DNA from: Streptomyces sp. MS191 | GTDB lineage: Bacteria; Actinomycetota; Actinomycetes; Streptomycetales; Streptomycetaceae | NCBI RefSeq assembly: GCF_008042125.1 | Contig: NZ_RDBI01000035.1 | Coordinates: 11,405 to 60,663, forward strand | Length of the DNA stretch: 49,259 nt | Reading direction: 5' to 3' | Part shown: one piece after another, positions 33,544 through 40,832 of the stretch | How positions within the stretch are numbered: position 1 is the stretch's first letter | How the letters are laid out: each line of letters begins with the position of its first letter | The notes under the pieces: generated by a model | Seen by the model: only the letters and a program-made list of their open reading frames with translations | Databases searched by the model: none | What the model was told of the DNA's origin: nothing | Made by a program: the position numbers and the translations under genes

Positions 33544-34478
33544 CCCTCTCTCCGCGCCGCGAGCAGGACCGTTCCGGCTCGGCGCATCAGACTCGGTTTG
33601 GTGGGCTTGGGAGGACGCGCCAGCACGTCGAATCCGGCGGCGGCGATCGCGTCGAGAGCCGCGTGCCCGCCGGCCGCGAACCCCGCGAGCAGCAGGCGCA
33701 GCCTGCCGTGGACGCTGCCCACCAGCGGCGTGCCGTCCTCCAGCAGCGCGCGGGCGCGCTCGGCCTCGAAGGCGATCAGGGCCCGCACCGACGCGCCGGC
33801 GGTGGGCCGGGCGAGGTCGTCCTCGGTGACGTGGAAGCGCTTCAGGTCCTCGGCGGGCAGGTAGATCCGGTCCCGACCGAGGTCCTCGGCGACGTCCTGG
33901 AGGTGCTCGACGATCTGCAGGGCGGTGCAGATCGCGTCGGAGCGGCGGATCCGCTCGGGGGTGGCGGTGCCGGTGACGCCCAGGACGATCCGGCCGACGG
34001 GGTTCGCGGAGAGCTCGCAGTAGGCGAGGAGGTCGTCGTACGTCTCGTAGCGGCGCACCAGCTGGTCCTGGCGGTTCGCGGCGATCAGGCCGAGGAACGG
34101 CTCGGGGGTGAGGCCGCGGCGCCGTACGGTCGGCCGGAGGGCCCGCATGAGCGGGTGACGGGGCGTGGGGTCGAGCACGCCGGAACCGCCGGGGGTGGCG
34201 AAGACACGCTGCAGGTCGGCCTCGAGGGCGTCCAGCATCACGACGCGGTCCTCGGCGTCCTCGGGCGCGACGCCGAGCAGGCGGGCGTCGGCGCCGCCGG
34301 GCGCGAGGTCGCCGTCGCCGATGTCGTCGACGAGGCGGGCGTAGCCGTAGGCCGCCATGAGGTCGTCGCGCCAGGCGCGCGGCAGGAAGAAGGGAGCCAC
34401 GGGGAAGTTCTCGTCCGCGGCCTTGTCGAGCGTGGAGCGCGGGGTGGCGTCGGGGCGCGCCTGCCGGATTCGCGTCAC
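33540..34478 (-). CDS. hpnC: Hydroxysqualene synthase HpnC
   Basis: A 312-residue squalene-synthase-fold protein that converts presqualene diphosphate to hydroxysqualene. Metal-binding motifs are YARLVDDIGDGD and EHLQDVAEDLGRDRIYLP. ENFPVAPFFLP near the N-terminus is typical of HpnC. GTG at 34478 overlaps the stop of a short upstream ORF, so translation probably arrives by coupling. It is the first enzyme gene of the hopanoid operon. Confidence 0.94.
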   Translation of the reverse strand: MTRIRQARPDATPRSTLDKAADENFPVAPFFLPRAWRDDLMAAYGYARLVDDIGDGDLAPGGADARLLGVAPEDAEDRVVMLDALEADLQRVFATPGGSGVLDPTPRHPLMRALRPTVRRRGLTPEPFLGLIAANRQDQLVRRYETYDDLLAYCELSANPVGRIVLGVTGTATPERIRRSDAICTALQIVEHLQDVAEDLGRDRIYLPAEDLKRFHVTEDDLARPTAGASVRALIAFEAERARALLEDGTPLVGSVHGRLRLLLAGFAAGGHAALDAIAAAGFDVLARPPKPTKPSLMRRAGTVLLAARREG

Positions 34479-34546
34479 CGGGCGCTGCCCGACGCGGGGA
34501 CGGCGACACCCTCGTGGAGCTGGAGATTTCGCGTCATGGCCGTCAC
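34475..34546 (-). CDS. 23-residue leader ORF upstream of hpnC
   Basis: GTG at 34546 sits 3-4 nt after AGGAG; an in-frame ATG follows three codons later. The peptide VTAMTRNLQLHEGVAVPASG ends SAR, and its TGA overlaps the hpnC GTG. No run of regulatory codons is visible, so I regard it as a translational lead-in rather than an attenuator. Whether the peptide itself functions is unknown. Confidence 0.5.
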   Translation of the reverse strand: MTAMTRNLQLHEGVAVPASGSAR

Positions 34547-34686
34547 ATCTCCTGTTCTACACTGCCGATCCAATCCATCCTATTTCGGACACGCCACCGG
34601 TCCTCCCCGGAGGGATCACCGCCTGACGGCCGGGATGCCTAGGGAGTATCGCCCCACTTGCCACGAATCAGCACCGGTACAGCTTA

Positions 34687-34698
34687 CGTTGTACAACG
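34687..34698. promoter_or_regulatory. Palindrome CGTTGTACAACG in the hopanoid promoter region
   Basis: A perfect 12-bp palindrome lies 140 bp upstream of the hpnC leader ORF and 79 bp past the end of a TetR gene. Sites of this form are common for TetR-family repressors. No convincing -10/-35 pair was found in 34547-34776, and nothing else stands out there. Confidence 0.45.
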
Positions 34699-34776
34699 CC
34701 CAGTGCCGCGTCGGGGTGCTGGGCTCATTGCGAAAACATCACCCGTCGCGCCAACCTTCCCGCAGGGCACGGGAGT

Positions 34777-35469
34777 TCACGCATCCGAGACCTTGGCGCG
34801 GGTGTCCCGCGCGGCGCGGCCGACCCGCGCGCCGGAGACGACCATGGCGAGCGTGCTCTCGACCACGTCCTCCCGGCGCTGCGCGGGAAGCCGCCGCAAC
34901 GGCCCTTCGAGCAGGAGGAGTGACAGCCCGTGCACGGCCGAACACGCGGCGGCCTCGGCGGCGGTCCGGCAGGCGGGCAGCACGCGGCGGGCCCGGGCCA
35001 GGGCCGCGAGCGCGTCCGTGAGCAGCGTGAACGCGCGGATCTCCGGTTCCGGCCGGGTCGCCCGCCCGCCCGGGTTCCACTCCTCGCCGCAGGCGGGCCG
35101 GGGAGTGCAGAACGCCGCCCGGAAGAGGCCGGAGTGGTCCAGGGCGAAACCCACGTAGGCGCGGCCGAGGGCGGCGAGCCGCAGCTCGGCCGCCATGGCG
35201 GGGTCGTCGGCGCCCGGGGCGCCGTCGGCGGCCCGCTCCATGGCCTCGGCGAGCTCCCGCTGGGCGTGGGCCTTGACGGCCGCGAGCAGCTCGCCCTGGC
35301 CGTCGAAGTGCCGGTAGGCGGCGGTGGGCGAGACGCAGACGCGACGGGCGGCCTCCCGCAGCACGACCCGTTCGGGGCCGCCCTCGCGGGCGAGGTCGAC
35401 GGCGGCGCAGATCAGCGCGTTGCGCAGGTCGCCGTGGTGGTAGGACTTTCCCCCCGAGATCGCTGCCAT
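34777..35469 (-). CDS. TetR-family regulator upstream of the hopanoid operon
   Basis: A 230-residue TetR/AcrR regulator. The HTH spans about residues 8-55, starting KSYHHGDLRNALI and containing REAARRVCVSPTAAYRHF. The C-terminal domain is of the TetR_C_33/WHG type (ALGRAYVGFALDHSGLFRAAF). It is transcribed toward the hopanoid genes with a 230-bp gap. Candidate sites are its own upstream inverted repeat (35486-35504) and the palindrome at 34687-34698. The inducer is not predictable. Confidence 0.9.
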   Translation of the reverse strand: MAAISGGKSYHHGDLRNALICAAVDLAREGGPERVVLREAARRVCVSPTAAYRHFDGQGELLAAVKAHAQRELAEAMERAADGAPGADDPAMAAELRLAALGRAYVGFALDHSGLFRAAFCTPRPACGEEWNPGGRATRPEPEIRAFTLLTDALAALARARRVLPACRTAAEAAACSAVHGLSLLLLEGPLRRLPAQRREDVVESTLAMVVSGARVGRAARDTRAKVSDA

Positions 35470-35485
35470 GGGCTCATCCTGCCCG

Positions 35486-35504
35486 ATGTTGACCGCATGA
35501 ACAT
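35486..35504. promoter_or_regulatory. Inverted repeat upstream of tetR (possible operator)
   Basis: Arms ATGTT and AACAT are separated by 9 bp and lie 17 bp upstream of the tetR ATG, in the usual place for autoregulation. The arms are short, so this is a weak call. Confidence 0.35.
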
Positions 35505-35534
35505 TCCGGGCGGGGCCGCGACGCGCCCGGAACC

Positions 35535-35571
35535 GGACACCCCCCGCCGGCAGGGCCGACGGGGGGTGTCC
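35535..35571 (-). terminator. Terminator of the glycopolymer operon
   Basis: Perfect 12-bp arms GGACACCCCCCG (35535-35546) and CGGGGGGTGTCC (35560-35571) with a 13-nt loop lie about 50 nt past the ABC ATPase stop. Confidence 0.8.
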
Positions 35572-35620
35572 GAGGGTGTACGTGACCGGTTCCCGGGCGG
35601 GGCCGGACTGCGGCCGGGTC

Positions 35621-36418
35621 CTACTTCCCGGTCTCGCGCTCGTAGGCCCGCAGGACCTCTTCGGTCGGGCCGTCCATCAGCAGCTCGCCCTTCTCCAGCC
35701 ACAGCACGCGGTCGCAGGTGTCCCTGATCGACTTGTTGCTGTGACTGACCAGGAAGACCGTGCCGGCCTCCTTGCGGAGCTCGCGGATGCGCTCCTCGGA
35801 GCGGATCTGGAAGGCGCGGTCACCGGTCGCCAGCGCCTCGTCGATCATCAGGACGTCGTGGTTCTTGGCCGCGGCGATGGCGAAGCGGAGCCGGGCGCCC
35901 ATGCCGGAGGAGTACGTCCTCATCGGCAGGCTGATGAAGTCGCCCTTCTCGTTGATGCCCGAGAAGTCGACGATCTGCTGGTAGCGCTTGCGGATCTCCT
36001 CCCGGCTCATGCCCATGGCGAGTCCGCCGAGTATCACGTTCCGCTCGCCGGTCAGGTCGTTCATCAGCGCCGCGTTGACGCCGAGGAGCGAGGGCTGGCC
36101 GTCGGTGTAGACCTTCCCGTGCTCGGTGGGGAGCAGGCCGGCGATGGCGCGCAGCAGCGTCGACTTGCCCGAACCGTTGGTGCCGATGAGGCCGATGGCC
36201 TCGCCGCGGTAGGCGGTGAAGGAGACCCCGCGCACGGCGTGGACCTTGCGGACACCGCGCGAGGCGGTCTGGCCGCCTCCCTTGCGGCGGCCGACGATCC
36301 GGCTCAGTGCGGCCGTGGCGCTGCCCCTGCCGCCACCGCCGCCGTTGACCCGGTAGACGATGTGGACGTCGTCCGCGATGACCGTGGGGATGCGCTCCCC
36401 GGTGCCGTTGTCAGCCAC
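35621..36418 (-). CDS. ABC transporter ATPase, TagH/Wzt-like
   Basis: A 265-residue ATPase of polysaccharide/teichoic-acid exporters. Walker A is GTNGSGKST (about residue 80), the signature is YSSGMGARLRFA, and Walker B is VLMIDEALATGD. A 40-residue Gly/Arg-rich N-terminal stretch is unusual. GTG at 36418 overlaps the permease end by 8 bp. It would drive export of a polymer or glycolipid made by the upstream genes. It is the last gene of a seven-gene operon. Confidence 0.92.
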   Translation of the reverse strand: MADNGTGERIPTVIADDVHIVYRVNGGGGGRGSATAALSRIVGRRKGGGQTASRGVRKVHAVRGVSFTAYRGEAIGLIGTNGSGKSTLLRAIAGLLPTEHGKVYTDGQPSLLGVNAALMNDLTGERNVILGGLAMGMSREEIRKRYQQIVDFSGINEKGDFISLPMRTYSSGMGARLRFAIAAAKNHDVLMIDEALATGDRAFQIRSEERIRELRKEAGTVFLVSHSNKSIRDTCDRVLWLEKGELLMDGPTEEVLRAYERETGK

Positions 36419-37340
36419 GGCCGTACCTCTCTTCGGCCTTCCAGAAGTAGACGAAGCCGGCGAGCCCGACGAGCGCGGCCCAGGCGAGCGCCGCGATCCA
36501 GACGTGCGGCGGCAGGTTCGCGGCGCCGTAGCCGTCGATCAGGGCGAACCGGATCAGGTCCATGTAGATGGCAGCCGGGTTGTACATGAGGACGTCGGCG
36601 ATCCAGGCCGGCTTGTCCGCGAGCATCACCGGGATGGAGAACATCACGCCCGAGCCGTACATCCAGGTGCGCATGATGAACGGCATCAGCTGGGCGAGGT
36701 CCGGCGTCTTGCTGCCCAGCCGCGCCATGATCAGGGCGAGGCCCACGTTGAAGACGAACTGCAGCGCCAGCGCGGGCAGCATGAGCAGCCAGCTGAGCGA
36801 GGGGTAGCTGCCGAAGGCGACGGCGATCGCGATCAGCACGACCATCGAGAACAGCAGCTGCTGGAGCTGCTGGAGCGCGAAGGAGATCGGCAGCGAGGCC
36901 CGGGGGAAGTGCAGGGCCCGCACCAGACCGATGTTGCCGGCGATCGCCCGGACGCCCGCCATCACCGAGCTCTGGGTGAAGGTGAACACGAACACGCCGG
37001 TGACCAGGAACGGGATGTACACCTCCCGCGACATGCCCCGGTCGGCGTTGAGGATCAGCCCGAAGATCAGGAAGTAGACCAGCGCGTTGAGGAGCGGGGT
37101 CACGACCTGCCACAGCTGCCCGAGCTTGGCCTGGCTGTACTGCGCGGTGAGCTTCGCCTGGGAGAAGGCCAGGATGAAGTGGCGCCGCCCCCACAGCTGG
37201 CGGATGTACTCCAGGAGCCCCGGGCGGGCACCGCTGACAGCCAGGCCGTACTTCGCGGCCAGCGCGGCCGGGGTCAGGCCGTCGTCAGCGGACGGCGGGG
37301 CGCTCGTCGCGACCGCGCCGTCGTGGGTTGTGTCACTCAC
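36411..37340 (-). CDS. ABC transporter permease, TagG/Wzm-like
   Basis: A 309-residue ABC-2 type permease. A cytoplasmic N-terminus of about 65 residues with QAKLTAQYSQAKLGQLW is followed by six hydrophobic segments (about residues 80-295). It pairs with the ATPase downstream. Together they resemble the teichoic acid and O-antigen exporters of the TagGH/Wzm-Wzt group. It begins at GTG 37340 without a clear ribosome site, 49 bp after the glycosyltransferase stop. Confidence 0.92.
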   Translation of the reverse strand: MSDTTHDGAVATSAPPSADDGLTPAALAAKYGLAVSGARPGLLEYIRQLWGRRHFILAFSQAKLTAQYSQAKLGQLWQVVTPLLNALVYFLIFGLILNADRGMSREVYIPFLVTGVFVFTFTQSSVMAGVRAIAGNIGLVRALHFPRASLPISFALQQLQQLLFSMVVLIAIAVAFGSYPSLSWLLMLPALALQFVFNVGLALIMARLGSKTPDLAQLMPFIMRTWMYGSGVMFSIPVMLADKPAWIADVLMYNPAAIYMDLIRFALIDGYGAANLPPHVWIAALAWAALVGLAGFVYFWKAEERYGRG

Positions 37341-37389
37341 AAGTCGAAACTTTCGTATTCAAGATGCGCGGCAAGTCGGGGGCACGCCG

Positions 37390-38280
37390 TCAGACGACGG
37401 GCGGGCGTCCCAGTCGGGTCAGCCGCCACACCGTACGCCACTTCATGGGACGGCGCGGTCCGCAGGGAGCGGTCCAGCCCTCCCGGAACCCGCCGAACCA
37501 TGCCTTGAGGGCGGGAACGGAGGGCCGCCGTGCCAGCGTGAGGAGCAGCCAGACGCCGAGGTAGACCGGCACCAGGGGTGCGGGCAGATTGCGGCGAGCC
37601 AGCCACACTCGATTGCGCGCCACGTTGTAGTGGTAGGTCGCGTGCCGGGACGGCGGAGTGGTGGGGTGGAGCAGCACCATGTCGGAACGGTAGTCGATCA
37701 TCCAGTCGGCGTCGAGGGCCCGCCAGGCGAGATCCGTCTCCTCATGGGCGTAGAAGAACGCGGCCGGCAGGCCGCCGACCTCGGTGAAGACCTTGCTGCG
37801 GACGGCGTTCGCGCCGCCGAGGAAGGTGGTCACGCGCGAGGAGCGCATCGGGTCGGCGGCGCGCAGCCGCGGCACGTGGCGGCGCTGGGTCAGACCGGTC
37901 TCCGGATCCGCGATCCGGAAGCTGATGATGCCGAGCCGCGGGTCGGCGGTGAACGCCTGGCGGACCAGCTCCCCGGTGTCGGCGTGGGCCAGCAGGCCGT
38001 CGTCGTCCAGGAAGAGCAGGGCGTCCACGGGGCCGCACGGGCCACCGGGGCCGAAGGCCTCGATGCCGACGTTGCGGCCGCCGGGGATGCCGAGGTTCTC
38101 GGGCAGGTCGATGGTGTGGACCCCGTCCGGCACGCCGGTGACGGGGGCGCCGTTGCCGACCACCACGGTCTCGATCGGGTCGCCGTCCTGCTTGGCGACC
38201 GAGTCGAGGAGCGCGCGCAGGTCGTCGGGCCGGTTGCCCATGGTGATGATGACGGCGCCCAGCTTCATCGGCGTACTCAC
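37390..38280 (-). CDS. Family 2 glycosyltransferase
   Basis: A 296-residue GT-A fold glycosyltransferase. IITMGNRPDDLRALLDSV opens the nucleotide-binding fold, LLFLDDDGL is the DXD metal motif (about residue 97), and FFYAHEETDLAWRA is the acceptor/catalytic acid region. The C-terminus has a hydrophobic stretch (VPVYLGVWLLLTLA) that may anchor it to the membrane. GTG at 38280 is 8 bp from the previous gene; ATG at 38268 is possible. It probably adds a sugar to the polyol-phosphate product of this operon. Confidence 0.88.
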   Translation of the reverse strand: MSTPMKLGAVIITMGNRPDDLRALLDSVAKQDGDPIETVVVGNGAPVTGVPDGVHTIDLPENLGIPGGRNVGIEAFGPGGPCGPVDALLFLDDDGLLAHADTGELVRQAFTADPRLGIISFRIADPETGLTQRRHVPRLRAADPMRSSRVTTFLGGANAVRSKVFTEVGGLPAAFFYAHEETDLAWRALDADWMIDYRSDMVLLHPTTPPSRHATYHYNVARNRVWLARRNLPAPLVPVYLGVWLLLTLARRPSVPALKAWFGGFREGWTAPCGPRRPMKWRTVWRLTRLGRPPVV

Positions 38281-38288
38281 GCGGGTCC

Positions 38289-39068
38289 TCACTTCAGCCG
38301 GCTCGACGCCAGGATCGACACGAGATGCAGCACGGTCTGGAGCAGCGCGATGCCGGCCAGCACGGCGACTCCGAGCCGCGTGAAGAACAGGTCGCCGCGC
38401 ATCTGGTCCGCGACCGCCAGGACCAGGATCAGCAGGGAGGCCTCGACGCCGAGCACCAGGCGGTGGAACTTCAGGGCGGCGGCGGCCTTGCGGGCCAGCG
38501 CCATGCCGGACGAGCGCGGCTCGGACGCCGCCTCCTTGACCGGCGGCAGCCCGCCCTGGTGCCGGGCCACGCCGACCAGGTCCGTCTCGGCCTTGATCAG
38601 GATGGCGCCGAGTGCGGCCAGGGTGCCGAGGAAGGCCCACAGCCAGTCGATCCGTCCCGTGCCCCACAGGTCGGAGGCGCGCAGGCCGAGGCCGACCAGG
38701 ACCGCGGCGTCGCACAGGTAGGCGCCGACCCGGTCCAGGTACACGCCGCCGAGCGAGAACTGCTGCTTCCAGCGGGCGATCTCACCGTCGACGCAGTCGA
38801 GCAGGAGGTACAGCTGGACCATCAGCACGCCGAGCACGGCGCCCCAGATGCCCGGCACGAGCAGCGCCGGGCAGGCGAGGACGCCGAACAGGGTCATCAG
38901 GTAGGTCAGCTGGTTGGGCGTGACCCGGGTGTTCACCAGGTGGCGGTCGATGCGCAGCGAGATCTCGCGCATGTAGAGGCGGCCGGCCCAGTGCTCACCG
39001 CTCCGCCGGTCCTTCACGCCGGGAGGGTGAACGACCGGGCGGAGCTCAACTACCGATGGCTTTTGCAT
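38289..39068 (-). CDS. CDP-alcohol phosphatidyltransferase with altered motif
   Basis: A 259-residue integral membrane enzyme with about six helices. The family motif starts normally as DCVDGEIAR and continues through GVYLDRVGA, but the last aspartate of the DG-AR-G-D-D pattern is replaced by Ala; an Asp occurs four residues later (YLCD). That final Asp is the usual catalytic base, so activity or register may differ. An N-terminal GEHWAGRLYMREISLRID segment precedes the first helix. ATG at 39068 lies inside the end of the dehydrogenase-like gene. It would transfer a phospho-alcohol from a CDP-alcohol. Confidence 0.85.
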   Translation of the reverse strand: MQKPSVVELRPVVHPPGVKDRRSGEHWAGRLYMREISLRIDRHLVNTRVTPNQLTYLMTLFGVLACPALLVPGIWGAVLGVLMVQLYLLLDCVDGEIARWKQQFSLGGVYLDRVGAYLCDAAVLVGLGLRASDLWGTGRIDWLWAFLGTLAALGAILIKAETDLVGVARHQGGLPPVKEAASEPRSSGMALARKAAAALKFHRLVLGVEASLLILVLAVADQMRGDLFFTRLGVAVLAGIALLQTVLHLVSILASSRLK

Positions 39069-40107
39069 AGTCGGCGTACGCGTCCCTGATCTGGTCGTCG
39101 GACAGGTCGAGGTGTTCGAGGATGGTGAAGCGGCCCGGCCGGGTCTGCGGGGCGAAGGACACCGCCTGGACGAACTCGTCCACGCTGAAGCCCATCTCCT
39201 CCGGCAGGACCGGGAGCCCGTGCCGGCGCAGCGTCTCGACGATCCGCAGCGAGCCGTCCGCGGCACCGCGCAGGTGCATCGCGAAGGCCGCGCCCAGACC
39301 GCACTGCTCGCCGTGGCTGGCCGCCCGCTGGGGGAAGAGCAGGTCGAAGGCGTGGCTGATCTCGTGGCAGGCGCCCGAGGAGGGGCGCGTGTCGCCGCTG
39401 ATCGACATGGCGATGCCGGACATGACCAGGCCCTCGGAGAGGGTGACGAGGAAGTCGTCGTCGCCCACGCCGCCGGGGTGGCGGAGCACGGCCTCGCCGG
39501 CGCTGCGGGCCATGGCCGCGGCCAGGCCGTCGACCGGCTCGCCCGTCTCGCGGTGGGAGAGCTCCCAGTCCGCGATGGCGGAGAGGTTGGAGACCGCGTC
39601 CCCGATGCCGGAGCGCACGAAGCGCGCCGGGGCGTCCCTGATCACGTCGAGGTCGATGACCAGCGCGATCGGGGTGGGCACACCGTAGGAGCCGCGCCCG
39701 TTGTCGTTGTCCAGGGTGGAGACCGGCGAGCAGATGCCGTCGTGCGACAGGTTCGTGGCGATGGCGACCAGCGGCAGCCCGACCCGGGCGGCCGCGTACT
39801 TGGAGACATCGATGATCTTGCCGCCGCCGAGGGCCACCACGGCGTCGTACCGCTTGCCGCGCATGGCGTCGGCGAGCTTCACGGCCGCGTCGATGGTGCC
39901 GCCCTCGACCGGGTACCAGTCCGCGCCGGGGAGCTCCGGGGCGAACCGGTCACGCAGCTTCAGGCCGGAGCCGCCGCTGATCGCGACGGCGATCCGGCCG
40001 TTGCTGGAGATCCGCTGGTCCGCCAGGAGCGCGGACAGGTCGTCCAGCGCTCCCCGGCGGATGTCGACGACGACCGGCGACGGAATGAGCCGGGTCAGTA
40101 CTGGCAC
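39046..40107 (-). CDS. Glycerol-1-phosphate dehydrogenase-like iron alcohol dehydrogenase
   Basis: A 353-residue protein of the Fe-ADH/dehydroquinate-synthase superfamily, closest in layout to the G1PDH/AraM branch. The nucleotide site is AVVALGGGKIIDVSKYAA, ATNLSHDGICSPVSTL follows, and metal ligands lie in SGIGDAVSNL, GACHEISHAFD and ASHGEQCGLG. Such enzymes reduce dihydroxyacetone phosphate to sn-glycerol-1-phosphate. Flanked by a nucleotidyltransferase and two CDP-alcohol transferases, it probably supplies the polyol phosphate. It starts at GTG 40107 inside the end of the upstream gene; the stop overlaps the next start region. Confidence 0.87.
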   Translation of the reverse strand: MPVLTRLIPSPVVVDIRRGALDDLSALLADQRISSNGRIAVAISGGSGLKLRDRFAPELPGADWYPVEGGTIDAAVKLADAMRGKRYDAVVALGGGKIIDVSKYAAARVGLPLVAIATNLSHDGICSPVSTLDNDNGRGSYGVPTPIALVIDLDVIRDAPARFVRSGIGDAVSNLSAIADWELSHRETGEPVDGLAAAMARSAGEAVLRHPGGVGDDDFLVTLSEGLVMSGIAMSISGDTRPSSGACHEISHAFDLLFPQRAASHGEQCGLGAAFAMHLRGAADGSLRIVETLRRHGLPVLPEEMGFSVDEFVQAVSFAPQTRPGRFTILEHLDLSDDQIRDAYADYAKAIGS

Positions 40108-40832
40108 GCGATGTCACGGCCCTTCGCCAGGTCGTCGTGGTTGTCGATCTCGACCCACTTGACGTCGCCGATGGGCGCCACGTCGACGGTGAAGCCGCGG
40201 TTCACGAGCTCCTGGTAGCCGTCCTCGTAGTAGAGGTCGGGGTCGCGCTCGAAGGTGGCCTTCAGGGCGTCGGCGAGCTCCTCGGCGGCCTCGGGCTCGA
40301 TGAGGGTGACACCGATGTACTCGCCGGTCGCGGTGGCCGGGTCCATCAGCTTGGTGATCTTCTGGACGCCCTTCCCCTCGGCGGTGATGACCTTCATCTC
40401 CTCGTCGGCGAGGTTCTTCACCGTGTCGAGGGCGAGGATGATCTTCTGGCCGTCGCCGCGGGCGGCGAGCAGGGTCTTCTCGACGGAGACCGGGTGCACG
40501 GTGTCGCCGTTGGCGAGGATGACGCCCTTCTTCAGGACCTCACGGGCGCACCACAGGGAGTAGGCGTTGTTCCACTCCTCGGCCTTGTCGTTGTCGATCA
40601 GCGTGATGCTGACGCCGTAGGCGGCCTCCAGGGCCTCCTTGCGGGCGTAGACGGCCTCCTTGCGGTAGCCGACGACGATGGCGACGTCGGTGAGACCGAC
40701 CTCGGCGAAGTTCTTCAGAGTCAGGTCGAGGACGGTGGTGTCACCGTCGACAGGCACGAGGGCCTTCGGGAGCGTGTCGGTGTAGGGGCGCAGACGCCGT
40801 CCGGCACCGGCAGCCAGAACAAGGCCAATCAT
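40095..40832 (-). CDS. Sugar- or polyol-phosphate nucleotidyltransferase
   Basis: A 245-residue NTP transferase. The signature LVLAAGAGRRLRPYTDTLPK is at the N-terminus, ILANGDTVHP carries the metal-binding Asp, and WVEIDNHDDLAKGRDIA closes the fold. It resembles LicC and inositol-1-phosphate cytidylyltransferases in size and motif order, so a CTP-dependent reaction giving a CDP-polyol is likely. ATG at 40832 overlaps the stop of the DUF5941 gene, and its end overlaps the G1PDH-like gene. Confidence 0.85.
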   Translation of the reverse strand: MIGLVLAAGAGRRLRPYTDTLPKALVPVDGDTTVLDLTLKNFAEVGLTDVAIVVGYRKEAVYARKEALEAAYGVSITLIDNDKAEEWNNAYSLWCAREVLKKGVILANGDTVHPVSVEKTLLAARGDGQKIILALDTVKNLADEEMKVITAEGKGVQKITKLMDPATATGEYIGVTLIEPEAAEELADALKATFERDPDLYYEDGYQELVNRGFTVDVAPIGDVKWVEIDNHDDLAKGRDIACQY

